Assembly (NCBI GenBank): GCA_964019135.1
Contig: OZ025253.1
Coordinates: 37,250,548 to 37,314,547, forward strand
DNA length: 64,000 nt
Reading direction: 5' to 3'
DNA from: Arenicola marina
Lineage: Eukaryota > Annelida > Polychaeta > Arenicolidae
Part shown: one piece after another, positions 34,271 through 44,010 of the stretch
Layout: the number at the start of each line of letters is the position of its first letter
Position numbering within the stretch: position 1 is the first letter of the stretch
The notes under the pieces: model-generated
Told to the model about the DNA's origin: nothing
Seen by the model: only the letters and a program-made list of their open reading frames with translations
Database searches by the model: none
Position numbers and translations under genes: made by a program

Positions 34271-36115
34271 CTAGTACCGACGACGGAACGGTGAAGTTCT
34301 GCGTCTGCTTCGATCGAGGGCGCGGTTAACGCTACGACGCGCCAGATCGCGGTGGTGGTGCTGGTATGGGATCCTCGGCGGTGGTACATGCACGGACGAT
34401 GAGACGGTTGGTCGGGGTCCCATGCGTGCCTCCATGTTTGAGTGGCCGGATGCATCAAGTGGCGTGTGAGGGTGGGGAAACTCCGGCCGCCTAGCTCCCA
34501 AGTGCTGGATCTGTTCGTCCTGATGTCTCTGCCATTCCACGTCGAACTCGTCCGCCAGCTTGATGGCATCTATGTCCGGCTGAGGGATCGGGACGCTCGG
34601 GGCCTTCACCTGTCGCCCCTGGGCGATAGCGCTGAACGTGTCCAACGACGTGGTAACACTGGACAACGTTGATTCCACTCGCGGGATCATGGTCCGGATG
34701 GATCCCGCAAGCTCCTTTACCGATTCAGCCAGGTTGTTGATCACCCGGTTCTGGCTGGCGCGACCCTCATTACTCAGCTTCAGTTCAGCCCGCATATCTC
34801 CCATCAGATGCCGTAACCCAGCATCCGGGTTGCGATTCTTTGCTGCGGCATCTTTGGCGACGAGCCCCACAAGGGTGTCGAGTTTGGCGTTGAGTGTACC
34901 CATGTGATGATTGTTGGTGACCATCTGGCGCGTGACACCCGTGAGAGCAGCGGCAACCGCCGACGGCCGTTCCGCCAGCTCGTGCAAGATGCTGGTGTTT
35001 ACTTGCTGGATGGCGGTGTTAACCAGCGCCTGCAGGTTTCCTGCTGTCTCATCCCCGTAGTCGGGTTGGAAGTCTTGCTCTTCGAGGGTAATGGACACGC
35101 AGTCGCCGTTATTCTCCACAGAATCCCGGTCCTTGACATCCGCTTTCTCCTCACTCCTAGTGGCCGACACCGCAGTACACTTTCTGCTGTCGCTTTTGAT
35201 TCGGCTGGTGGTGGCGGCGCTGCTGCTACTGCTGCTGCTGCTGCTGCTGCTGCTACCGCTACTGCTGCTGCTACTGCTTAAGCGACTGATAGTAGACGCT
35301 AAGCTGCCGGTACTAAGAACGCTGTCGAGACTGCCACTGCGAGGGCGAAGCGGATCCTTTTCGACCAGCGTCCCTGTGTCCTCGTTAGGCATGGGACACA
35401 CCCGCTTCTGTGGGCTTTGCGGAGTAGGACTCCTCGACCGCTTCTTGGTTGGGTTGGCCTCGCGCACTTCTTTTCCCGCAGTCGCGTGTGTCGTCGGCGT
35501 GGCTTTCGGCCTCGATGCAGCCGCACTGTCCTTCTCGGATGGAATAGCTTTGTTCGGCCTGGTGCACACCCGTTTCTGTTGGCCTTGCGGAGTAGGTATC
35601 CGGGATTGCCTCCGACCAGAGCTAGCCTCGCTTGGTCGCTGAGGTGGAATGACCCCTGTTGCGGTCATAAGGGCCTCCAGCATGTCCACCTGCCCGGCAG
35701 CGGTTTGCTCCTGCAGGACTGCGAGGGTGTCCGTCGCCTCCTTTTCTTGGGTGGCGCTGTGACGCTTTTTCCAAAGCTGGGTCGACTCAGTGGGTGACAG
35801 GACCGTAAACCCGCCCAGCAACTCCTGCTCCCCTTCTCTCCTCGTTACCGCCACTTGTTCTGTCTCGCCAGACTTCTTTAACTTCTTCTGGTGCCTCAGG
35901 CTCTTCAGGTGCTTGTCGAGTTTCTTCCCCGTGCCCGCTTTGAAGTGGCAGGGGCCACACACGTATGGGGCATCCGCCATCGAGGAGTGCTCCTTCGCGT
36001 AGTGGTCCAGGGCGTAGGACTTCTCCCCGATCCATTCGCACTTCGGGCAACTGTACGCTCGCCCACGACTCGCCGCCATCATGATAAACTGAAAAAGTGA
36101 GAGCATTGGAATCAT
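34271..36115 (-). CDS. Gypsy third ORF, two C2H2 zinc fingers (non-envelope)
   Basis: 614 residues in the place where env sits in other elements. No signal peptide or membrane segment is visible. The N-terminus has two C2H2-like fingers: C23-x2-C26-x11-H38-x4-H43 and C53-x2-C56-x12-H69-x5-H75. The middle is Ser/Lys/Arg-rich with repeated RSRTPTPQ..QKRVC motifs (about 185-260) and a long serine run coded by CTG-type repeats (plus 35,222-35,280). The region from about 370 to 500 looks helical and may be a coiled coil. A strong acceptor, TCTCACTTTTTCAG (edge 36,088), lies just before ATGATGGCGGCG, so expression from a spliced subgenomic RNA with start at 36,082 or 36,079 is plausible. Function is unknown; nucleic-acid binding is inferred from the fingers. 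Confidence 0.75.
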   Translation of the reverse strand: MIPMLSLFQFIMMAASRGRAYSCPKCEWIGEKSYALDHYAKEHSSMADAPYVCGPCHFKAGTGKKLDKHLKSLRHQKKLKKSGETEQVAVTRREGEQELLGGFTVLSPTESTQLWKKRHSATQEKEATDTLAVLQEQTAAGQVDMLEALMTATGVIPPQRPSEASSGRRQSRIPTPQGQQKRVCTRPNKAIPSEKDSAAASRPKATPTTHATAGKEVREANPTKKRSRSPTPQSPQKRVCPMPNEDTGTLVEKDPLRPRSGSLDSVLSTGSLASTISRLSSSSSSSGSSSSSSSSSSSSAATTSRIKSDSRKCTAVSATRSEEKADVKDRDSVENNGDCVSITLEEQDFQPDYGDETAGNLQALVNTAIQQVNTSILHELAERPSAVAAALTGVTRQMVTNNHHMGTLNAKLDTLVGLVAKDAAAKNRNPDAGLRHLMGDMRAELKLSNEGRASQNRVINNLAESVKELAGSIRTMIPRVESTLSSVTTSLDTFSAIAQGRQVKAPSVPIPQPDIDAIKLADEFDVEWQRHQDEQIQHLGARRPEFPHPHTPLDASGHSNMEARMGPRPTVSSSVHVPPPRIPYQHHHRDLARRSVNRALDRSRRRTSPFRRRY

Positions 36116-36149
36116 TAAGTCCAGTGCAATTACAATTACGTAACATTCC

Positions 36150-39100
36150 TTACATATGTTTCGCCCATTTGATCACTTGGTTTCCCGTGTAAGGTTTGAG
36201 TTTGTTGTGATGAATTACTTTTGCTGGCCCTCGCCGTGTTTTCTGTATTCTGTAAGTGAGGTCGTCCAATTTGGTGATTATGACAAAGGGTCCGTCATAG
36301 GGATTCTGCAGTTTCGGGCTAACGCCCGGAAAGCGTTGTTCGGAAAGATACCACACTAGGTCCCCAACACAGTAGGTATGCACTGTCAATTTCCCATCAT
36401 GCGTTCCTTGCTGTCGGGTAGTTGCCGTCTCGATATATTTCCGCGCAATCTCGTGCGATCGATGAAGCTTCAAACGTAAATTTTCTACGTACTCCCCGAA
36501 GAGCGTCGGCCTTTCCGCTGCTGTTTTCGTGGGCTCCAGTGCGATGTCCTCTGGCATTCTCACCTCTCTCCCTATCATTAACATGTTAGGTGTGAAATGG
36601 GTACTTTCATGAATGGTAGACCGGTAGGCCGCTGTCAACACTTCGAGGTGCAGATCCCAATCACATTGCTCCCCTTTTATATAGGCACGAATCATTCTAA
36701 TCAACGTCTTGTTGAATCTCTCCACTTGCCCATTTCCCTGTGGATGTCTCACGCTGGTTCTCGTTTTCCGTACCTCCAGCAGCTTGCAGAGGTCCGAGAA
36801 TAAGCTACTCTCATAGTTGCGGCCCTGGTCGCTATGAATGTCCAACGGACAGCCAAATCTACATATAAATTCCTTAAAGATACGATCAGCGCAAACTTCC
36901 GCAGTCTGCAAAGGAACGGGATATGCCTCCGTCCATCTCGTAAACGTATCAGCCACTACCAGGATGTAGCGGTTACCACGTGACGTCTCTGGAAGTGGGC
37001 CCAATATGTCAGTGGCTAACCGATCCATCGGTGCACCCACTCTCATATCGCCGAGTGCCGCTTTCGGCTTCCGTCCAGCCGGCTTGTTAGCGGCACAATT
37101 GTCACATCTTTGAATCCATGTATGAACGTGGTCCCTTAACTCGAACCAGTAGTATCGCTGCAAAATCTTGCCAGCTGTTTTCTTCCTGCCCAGGTGGCCA
37201 GACACCGGTGAGTTGTGCATCCGCTTCAGTAGCTGCTCCCTCATGACACTGGGCACTACAAATAGCAAGTGCGAACTCCCATCATGTGCATAGCCCCTTT
37301 TAAATAAAAGATTATCGTGGACTTCCAGCGATTTCCAATAGTTCCAATAGTGTCGGACTTCCGGACATGCAGCACAGACTTCAGCACCAAATGGTCGTTT
37401 CTCTTGTAACTTCCAATTGAGGACTAGCCCAACGGCTGAATCTTGTTTCTGTAGCTGTCTAAGTTCCTTCACCGTATATCCCATGCCCCAGTAAGCTGCC
37501 ACCTTCATCGGGTCGCCTCCGCAGCCGCTAGCTTTACATGGACCATCGGGCTGGATCACTCTCCGTGTGGCGGACCCTCTGTCTAGATTGAAAGTCCCAC
37601 AGTTGACCCTAGTCGTAGAGTTCACAACGTTGTAGCATGTACGAATTGTCGGCATCACCCTAGACCAAAGTGTACGAACGCACCTGTACAGCCATTGTAC
37701 CTTGCAATGCTGACTCGGCCGTATTCTCCCTTCGCGTGTTACGCGACTAGACTGGTTACACCCACAGTTTAAAACAGGGTTAACATCTGCTTCTCCACAC
37801 TCAGTAGAATGTGGTATCTCAGTGTTGCAACCATCACGAGAAACGAAAGTCATCAGCCAACTAAAAATGAAGTAATACGCTCTCCAACCCCAATTTGTAC
37901 ATTGTAGGCTTGCTTTCCCCCCTGGTTGTGGGTTTGAGCATTGATGTTGAACTCTGCGTACTTCTGCCGAAGATTGCTGTGTCGTGTGCATGTCCTCGGC
38001 TCGACGTTTGCACTTCCTACACGGGCCGCATTTCAAATCTTCGAGGTTATCATGCGTCTCACATTCGCACGAGCGTGGATTTGGACATCTGGACATGCCA
38101 TCTGCATTATTATGCTTGTTCCCCTGTCTGTACTGGACTGCGAAATCAAAGGATGAGAGGATCTCGAGCCATCTTGCGATTCTCCCTTTTGGCTCTTTCA
38201 AGCTGAACAGCCATTTCAAGGCTTGGTGGTCCGTCCTCGCCGTGAACTTTACTCCCAAAAGATATTGTCGGAAATATTCGATGTAGTAACGAAGAGCGAG
38301 AAGCTCTTTGTCTGTCACGCAGTAGTTCCGTTCGGCTTTGTTCAACGAGCGACTGGCGTAGGCGATGACTCTCTCTTGCCCATCCTGGATCTGCGACAAT
38401 ACCGCCCCGATACTAATGTCACATGCATCCGTATCTATAATGTACTCACCGGTTCCATTGGGAAAAGCCATAATTTTCGGGCCTACTAGTGCTCTCTTTA
38501 GGGCTTGGAATGAATCTTGACAGGCGTTTGTCCAATTCAGCTGTGCGTCCTTCCTGGTCAGTTCTACCATTGGCCGGGCTACAATCGAGAAATCCTTTAC
38601 GAACCTCCTATAGTACGAGGCAAATCCCAGGAATTGTCGTACTTCCTTCACTGTTGCAGGCACAGGCCACGATTCTACTTTAGCGGTGTTGGTTGGATCC
38701 GGAACCACACCATCCTTTGAAACTACATGTCCCAAAAAAGTAACTTCCGTCCTTATCAATTGACATTTGCTGGGCTTCAGTTTTAGATGTGCCTGTTTGA
38801 TCCTCTCTAAAACTTGTTGCAACCTTTCCATGTGTTCGTCAAACGTACTTCCAAATATAATTACATCATCTAAGTATATCAAACAGGTGTTCCATTGGAG
38901 TCCGCTGAGCACTAACTCCATGAGACGCTGGAACGTGGCAGGGGCGTTGGTTAGTCCAAAAGGCATTGTTTTAAATTCGAACAGACCGTGCTTAGTAGTG
39001 AAGGCAGTTTTCGTGATGTCCGACTGGCGAATGGGTACTTGGTAATAGCCGGCGGTCATATCTAAAGTCGAAAAAATTGTAGCTCCTGTGAGGGAATCCA

Positions 39101-40685
39101 AACAGTCCTGTGTTCGAGGCAATGGATAAGCGTCTTTCTTTGTAATTTCATTTAACCTTCGATAGTCCACACAGGGACGTATTTTGCCATTTTTCTTCCG
39201 TACTAACACGATCGGTGATGCCCAAGGTGAACATGACGGTTGGATGACATTTTGTTGCAACAGTTGATCAATGGCAGCCTTCTCTTCGTGAGCCAACGCA
39301 AACGGGACTCGTCTGGGCATTTGCTTGATTGGAGTCGCGTCTCCTGTCTCAATCCCATGTTCTGTCAAATGAGTGAGTCCCAGATCGTCATCGTCTTTGG
39401 AGAAAATGTCTTCATAACTAAGCAGTAAAGACTCTATCGCATCTGTTTCCTGTTGACTCCTGTCGGTTTTGGCCACATCCAGCAGACCCTGCAGATGTTG
39501 TGGTAACCGCTGTGTAATCTTGCTCTCGTTGCCGTCCTCTCTTTGCTTTCCTACACTGTTCCGTGCGTCGCTCATTTCAGAATTAATACGCTTAACCCCA
39601 CAAAGGTTATCCCCCTTAGCCGCAAATTGCCTACAATCTCTGACATTGTCCCTTTGTACCCTTTCGGTAAACTGAATTCTTCTTGTATTAATACTGTTCC
39701 CAATTTCCTCATCATCTTCAACTCCTAGTTCAATCTCTAAGTCGGATTGATAAGGTTCTGCTTGGCCAATTGCTGCCCCTTTTCGTATAGTTATAGTCTT
39801 CCTGGTTGGATTCAACACTCTCACGAGGACGTCCCCTTGACATTGCGGAGTGGCTATACTAGTCGCCATTACTAGTGAATATCTGGCCGCAAGGTCTGGC
39901 AGTGCTTCCACAATGATATCATCAGCAGCTTGATCTTCGTCCTTGCTGGGTTGCTTTGCCGCCGGCGCCAAGGAAGTTTTCAGAATCATTTCCGAGTATG
40001 GCGGAACGTCATACGACTCGACGGTGTGAATCTTCCTTATCGTGTGGCTTCTAATTTGGATACATGGAACCCGTTTTCCGTCGATGGCTATACACTTGTC
40101 GCTTGTCAGCACGTCCAGGCATTCTCCAATATCTATGCCCAGCAGAGCATCGTCCGTAATGTCGGCCACAATCACAGTTTTTACGAAGCTAAACTCTTCC
40201 AGCTTAAACTCCATAACGGCTTCCCCGTGTTCTGGTAACGGGTGTCCAGCTGCCTGTTCACAAGTTAATCCCTGTCGCTGTGTTAACTCGGGTCTCCGCT
40301 CACATGCAATGGTATCGAATACTCGCCGAGAAATGATAGTTCTTGCAGCACCGGTATCTACGGTAAACCATAGACTCGTATCATAGATAGTACCTTTGAC
40401 GTAGATACCAGCTGCCTTTGGGATATTCCTTCTGATGTGTGTCCTGTCCCCCTCTATTGGCTCTATTCTTGGCGGTATCTCCTGTTTCACCATGGCTTGT
40501 GATTGTCCTGTTTCGAGTGCCTCTTGGTTGCGCAGGGTCGACTCTTGGCCATCAGAATCGACCCCCACTAGTTTGACGGCGTAAGGCGATTGGCTTCGGA
40601 TGTCTATTCTCCGCGGCCGTTCTCCTGAACTCCGGTTTGTAAGCCAACGTGTAATTGCCCTGATATCCACGGCAAGGTGGGGCAA
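36150..40685 (-). CDS. Gypsy Pol (protease, RT, RNase H, integrase)
   Basis: 1,511 residues. Protease with FTVDTGAARTIIS near 108. RT with VDYRRLN and the catalytic IYLDDVIIFG near 602. RNase H with TDACDISIGAVLSQ near 750. Then a Cys-rich spacer of about 200 residues (CGPCRKCKRR). Integrase has an HHCC zinc module (H...CDNCAANK, about 1,140-1,190) and a catalytic core with ATDILGP near 1,220, HSDQGRNYES near 1,282 and GQVERFNKTL after it. A C-terminal GPY/F-type module (SPKLQNPYDGPF) lies near 1,455. Order PR-RT-RH-IN places it in Ty3/Gypsy. The spacer between RNase H and integrase is unusually long and cysteine-containing. Confidence 0.93.
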   Translation of the reverse strand: MPHLAVDIRAITRWLTNRSSGERPRRIDIRSQSPYAVKLVGVDSDGQESTLRNQEALETGQSQAMVKQEIPPRIEPIEGDRTHIRRNIPKAAGIYVKGTIYDTSLWFTVDTGAARTIISRRVFDTIACERRPELTQRQGLTCEQAAGHPLPEHGEAVMEFKLEEFSFVKTVIVADITDDALLGIDIGECLDVLTSDKCIAIDGKRVPCIQIRSHTIRKIHTVESYDVPPYSEMILKTSLAPAAKQPSKDEDQAADDIIVEALPDLAARYSLVMATSIATPQCQGDVLVRVLNPTRKTITIRKGAAIGQAEPYQSDLEIELGVEDDEEIGNSINTRRIQFTERVQRDNVRDCRQFAAKGDNLCGVKRINSEMSDARNSVGKQREDGNESKITQRLPQHLQGLLDVAKTDRSQQETDAIESLLLSYEDIFSKDDDDLGLTHLTEHGIETGDATPIKQMPRRVPFALAHEEKAAIDQLLQQNVIQPSCSPWASPIVLVRKKNGKIRPCVDYRRLNEITKKDAYPLPRTQDCLDSLTGATIFSTLDMTAGYYQVPIRQSDITKTAFTTKHGLFEFKTMPFGLTNAPATFQRLMELVLSGLQWNTCLIYLDDVIIFGSTFDEHMERLQQVLERIKQAHLKLKPSKCQLIRTEVTFLGHVVSKDGVVPDPTNTAKVESWPVPATVKEVRQFLGFASYYRRFVKDFSIVARPMVELTRKDAQLNWTNACQDSFQALKRALVGPKIMAFPNGTGEYIIDTDACDISIGAVLSQIQDGQERVIAYASRSLNKAERNYCVTDKELLALRYYIEYFRQYLLGVKFTARTDHQALKWLFSLKEPKGRIARWLEILSSFDFAVQYRQGNKHNNADGMSRCPNPRSCECETHDNLEDLKCGPCRKCKRRAEDMHTTQQSSAEVRRVQHQCSNPQPGGKASLQCTNWGWRAYYFIFSWLMTFVSRDGCNTEIPHSTECGEADVNPVLNCGCNQSSRVTREGRIRPSQHCKVQWLYRCVRTLWSRVMPTIRTCYNVVNSTTRVNCGTFNLDRGSATRRVIQPDGPCKASGCGGDPMKVAAYWGMGYTVKELRQLQKQDSAVGLVLNWKLQEKRPFGAEVCAACPEVRHYWNYWKSLEVHDNLLFKRGYAHDGSSHLLFVVPSVMREQLLKRMHNSPVSGHLGRKKTAGKILQRYYWFELRDHVHTWIQRCDNCAANKPAGRKPKAALGDMRVGAPMDRLATDILGPLPETSRGNRYILVVADTFTRWTEAYPVPLQTAEVCADRIFKEFICRFGCPLDIHSDQGRNYESSLFSDLCKLLEVRKTRTSVRHPQGNGQVERFNKTLIRMIRAYIKGEQCDWDLHLEVLTAAYRSTIHESTHFTPNMLMIGREVRMPEDIALEPTKTAAERPTLFGEYVENLRLKLHRSHEIARKYIETATTRQQGTHDGKLTVHTYCVGDLVWYLSEQRFPGVSPKLQNPYDGPFVIITKLDDLTYRIQKTRRGPAKVIHHNKLKPYTGNQVIKWAKHM

Positions 40686-42160
40686 CTCCTCGCGAAGTGT
40701 CCGGCTTCATGACAACGATAACATATTCTATCTGTTGGCGTCTGTCGTTGTCGCGGCTGACGTGTCTCGTAGCTTTGCGTCTCGCCCCGGCGGTAGTTAT
40801 TTCGGTTTGGTTGTCTGTCAGTTGTCCCACTGGCTTCAATTTTAGACACTCTTTTGCTTAACTCGCCCACCGTCAGCGTCAGATCTTCCATGGCTTTTGT
40901 CATTTTTCCCAAAGTCTGTTCAATACTTGAGCCACTCCTGTCAGTCGTGATTATGACCTGCTCATCGGCGCCATTTCCACCGTCTGTCGGTGGTGCCTCC
41001 GCCACCACTGCGTTAGTTATTGGCTTTGCTTTCTTATCCCTAGCGTACGTTCGCGCTACACGGTATACTTCTGCCTCATTACCATCTTCATCCGTCGAGG
41101 GTTCATTGGCCCTTTCTTCATTGTGGTCTGCCATCCTCCTGCATTGATTACCATTATTAACTCTAGCGAGTGGAGATCTTCTTGTTTCCAAAAAATGCAC
41201 GGTTTCGTACACTGCTTGGTCGATGTTGTCTGGGTCTTTCACGTATTCGATATGGAACCTGGTTTTCTCGTCCATTAAGCCGTCTAGGTACCTTCTGAGC
41301 AGATCTTCCGTGCGGGTTTGCTGGTCCCTATCTGGGAATGCTTTATCATACAGCCTCTTTAACTCTGCCGCGTATTCCTCAACACTTTCTGTGTTCTTTT
41401 GGCTCCGATTGTTGAATTTCACTCTGAACGTTTTCCTCGTTTCCACAACTCGAAATCTGGTACTTAGTTCCTCTGTTAGGGTGTTATATTCTGTCCGGGT
41501 TGCTCGAGAAAGTTGACCGTACACGAATTCCCCTGCAGCTCCTTGCAAGCGCGGTAACAATTCCGCCAATCTCTCTGCGTCGGACCATCGGTTTATTACT
41601 GCCACATCCTGGAAGCGGTTGAACCAAATTTGCCAACCCTCTTTGCCGGTAAATGGTGGTAATTTGGAGTGAGTATTACGTCGCTGTGAGCCGTGGTGTC
41701 TGTTTAAACTGTAGCTGTGGGCCGATTCGTCACTGCTAGAAGAGGCTGTGCGCATACGTACATGCCGGTGTACACCCTCTGGTGTACGGGAATTATTATC
41801 GTATGTAGCTGGGGTTCGACTCCTTGATGCCGTTCCCATGCCGTCTCTGGGTCTCGCTGACAGGGCTGCTCTCACAGTCGCCATCACATCTCCTTTGACA
41901 ATGTCTGCGATTCCTTTGATCATATTCTCCTGTCCTACTGTTTTGCTAGAATCGCCAATAGCTCCTTGGTCATCGAGGACGGAGTCAATTCTGGCTTGGC
42001 TAAAATCTGGAAAATCAACCAGGTGCTCGTTTTGCTGAGATTTGGACATTAAAGTATCCTGTGTTGCGATTGGAAGGTCCTCCGTTTTCCTAAGCTCGTC
42101 AGTGTTCAGCGCCATGTCTCGTCTTGTTGCCCTCTTTGGCCTGGCTCCTCGATCCTCCAT
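40604..42160 (-). CDS. Gypsy Gag
   Basis: 518 residues. A retrotransposon Gag-type helical core (WQIWFNRFQDVAVINRW onward, about residues 180-330) precedes a single CCHC zinc knuckle, CYRCHEAGHFARSCP, near residue 480. Gag assembles the particle and binds genomic RNA. It starts about 50 bp after the primer-binding site. Its 3' end overlaps pol by about 80 bp in another frame, the arrangement that Metaviridae commonly resolve by ribosomal frameshifting. Confidence 0.88.
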   Translation of the reverse strand: MEDRGARPKRATRRDMALNTDELRKTEDLPIATQDTLMSKSQQNEHLVDFPDFSQARIDSVLDDQGAIGDSSKTVGQENMIKGIADIVKGDVMATVRAALSARPRDGMGTASRSRTPATYDNNSRTPEGVHRHVRMRTASSSSDESAHSYSLNRHHGSQRRNTHSKLPPFTGKEGWQIWFNRFQDVAVINRWSDAERLAELLPRLQGAAGEFVYGQLSRATRTEYNTLTEELSTRFRVVETRKTFRVKFNNRSQKNTESVEEYAAELKRLYDKAFPDRDQQTRTEDLLRRYLDGLMDEKTRFHIEYVKDPDNIDQAVYETVHFLETRRSPLARVNNGNQCRRMADHNEERANEPSTDEDGNEAEVYRVARTYARDKKAKPITNAVVAEAPPTDGGNGADEQVIITTDRSGSSIEQTLGKMTKAMEDLTLTVGELSKRVSKIEASGTTDRQPNRNNYRRGETQSYETRQPRQRQTPTDRICYRCHEAGHFARSCPTLPWISGQLHVGLQTGVQENGRGE

Positions 42161-42210
42161 CTTGTATCCGTCGGCAGGTTCGTATCACTGGATACGCAAA
42201 TGTAGCGTAT

Positions 42211-42226
42211 CCCACTTCTGACACCA
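42211..42226 (-). promoter_or_regulatory. Gypsy primer-binding site (tRNA-Leu)
   Basis: On the minus strand TGGTGTCAGAAGTGGG lies eight bases inside the 5' LTR and is complementary to the 3' end of a leucine tRNA (CCCACTTCTGACACCA). Confidence 0.8.
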
Positions 42227-42233
42227 AAAATTA

Positions 42234-43761
42234 TGTAACGCACAAGTGGTCTGTCCGGTCAGGATGGCAGCAACTGTTACGTTACGAAAGCAAAGAGAAC
42301 GACAGCTGTGAACTTCTATCTTTTATTGAACCTGTTTTTGGCAGGACCGAGGTTGTCTTAACTAACGCGTAGGCTACTCAAGTGGATGCCCTTGTCTTCG
42401 CGGCGTAGGCTTACGAACATACAAGCATAGCTAAAATACCCTTGCCAACCCTCAGTAAGTTGGTGCCCAACTATAACGTCGTATCCTGTGAGATTCCGTG
42501 CGTATTGAGGTAATTCCGTGCGGTTTTACATTCCCGTATAAGTAAGTGTAATTAGGACATCCCGTGAGATTCTGTGCGTTTAGCACCCCGTGTGATTCCG
42601 TGCGATCAATATCCCGTGCGATTCTGTGTGTTTAGCATCCCGTGTATTTCCGTGCGATTAATATCCCGTGAGATTCCGTGCGTTTAGCATCCCGTGTATT
42701 TCCGTGCGTTTAGCATCCCGTGTATTTCCGTGCGACTAATATCCCGTGAGATTCTGTGCGTTTAATATCCCGTGAGATTCTGTGCGTTTAATATCCCGTG
42801 AGATTCTGTGCGTTTAATATCCCGTGCGATTCTGTGTGTTTAGCATCCCGTGTAATTCCGTGTGGTTAATATCCCGTGAGATTCTGTGTGTTGTCCCATC
42901 CCGTGTGCATTCATGTCCCAGGTGTTCCTGTGTATTATCGCATCCCTGTGTGTTTTCCTAACCCATGTGATCCTTACCAGTGCTTGTGGGGAGGTGGTCG
43001 AGTGACGGAATTCCTTCGTCGTCAACTGACGTATCAGTGGTTTTGCGCGGCTATTTATAGCCATTGGTCATGTGACCCTAAATCCCGAAAACGCACAGGA
43101 TATTCTTGCGCGTATCGCAATGTAAGTCAAATAATTATACACATGCATATTAAAATATGTTTTAGTATGCTAAATAACCCTTAGCAGGGCAACAATGTTT
43201 CTTAAGAGTCAAAACCCTCTACGTCCCTACCTTCTATACAAATATAACAATTTTCCCAGGAACTTCAGTCAACGCTAACCCTGGCAGTAAATCGGTCGAC
43301 AATGACAATGTAACCTTACGCAGCTGTACAAGCAGTGTCTACACAGCGTTTGCAGTCATTAACAATTTCTCTAAACATACATTTCATATTATTACATCAG
43401 GCCCCACTGTTCCGACATAGGCAAGCTATAAATAACTATAATTAATCCCTTCAACTGTAAATGTAAAACCCAAACTTCCGTAGCATATGCACCGGAAATC
43501 AAGCCGTTGACACTGACAGTGTCAGTCGATGTTTCTAACAAGCGTTACAAAAGTGAAATAGACGGCTTTCCCCAAGTGTTAAGCAACAACTATGTAATCT
43601 CCCGTAAGTATAACTACTCCTGAAAGTTTGTACAGGTATTCTTAGTTGAAAGCTGGACAGATTAACCGTTTTATACAAATAACAGAACTTGTTGTCACCA
43701 CAAGTTTTTCTCCGTGACAAATGCGAACATTAGAGCATGCCAATAGCCGCTTGTCATTTCA
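42234..43761 (-). repeat. Gypsy 5' LTR
   Basis: 1,528 bp, right-hand copy, drives the element on the minus strand. CCAAT (43,063-43,067), TATAAATA (43,052-43,059) and AATAAA (42,322-42,327) are conserved with the other LTR. It is 52 bp longer, equal to two units of the internal 26-bp array (about 42,550-42,890). Confidence 0.92.
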
Positions 43762-43765
43762 ATAT

Positions 43766-44010
43766 GTTCGATTTCATGGTGAAAGAATATAAACGATACA
43801 TCCTGGAGTTCTTCCATACTTAGCTTCGCTGACCATGTATACAATAATGACTATAGTTTTGCAGCACCTTTGTTACATCTTCAGCACATTGAGTCCATGT
43901 TTCAGATAAAATTATGAGGTGATATTGGTTGAGATTATGTTCTATTGCAACTGTCACTTCGCAGCGTTTTCAATCCATATACATTACAAGTAACAAATCG
44001 AATATCCTGT
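43766..44010 (-). mobile_element. Old LINE, endonuclease part (right of the Gypsy insertion)
   Basis: Minus-strand frames show IRFVTCNVYGLKTLRSD (start of an APE-type endonuclease, near 43,990) and then ILSETWTQCAEDV and YGRTPGCIVYIL, matching the SETW and GG(I/V).(I/V)Y blocks. Frame changes and stops show decay. With 31,416-32,457 this is one LINE that the Gypsy element split. Confidence 0.6.

Larger units (their letters stand above)
32462..43761 (-). mobile_element. Gypsy (Metaviridae) LTR retrotransposon, looks whole
   Basis: Two long direct repeats of 1,476 and 1,528 bp (TG...CA ends) flank an internal region coding on the minus strand for gag, pol and a third ORF. ATAT occurs immediately outside both ends (32,458-32,461 and 43,762-43,765), a fitting 4-bp target duplication. 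The primer-binding site complements tRNA-Leu. The LTRs differ mainly in tandem-repeat copy number and by few substitutions (about one percent or less by eye), so the insertion is young. All three frames are long and open; I see no obvious break. It sits inside an older LINE. Confidence 0.95.

Noticed and set aside
34271-36115. Envelope gene of the Gypsy element
   Set aside because: No signal peptide, membrane anchor or furin-like site is visible; C2H2 fingers and basic/Ser-rich content point elsewhere.
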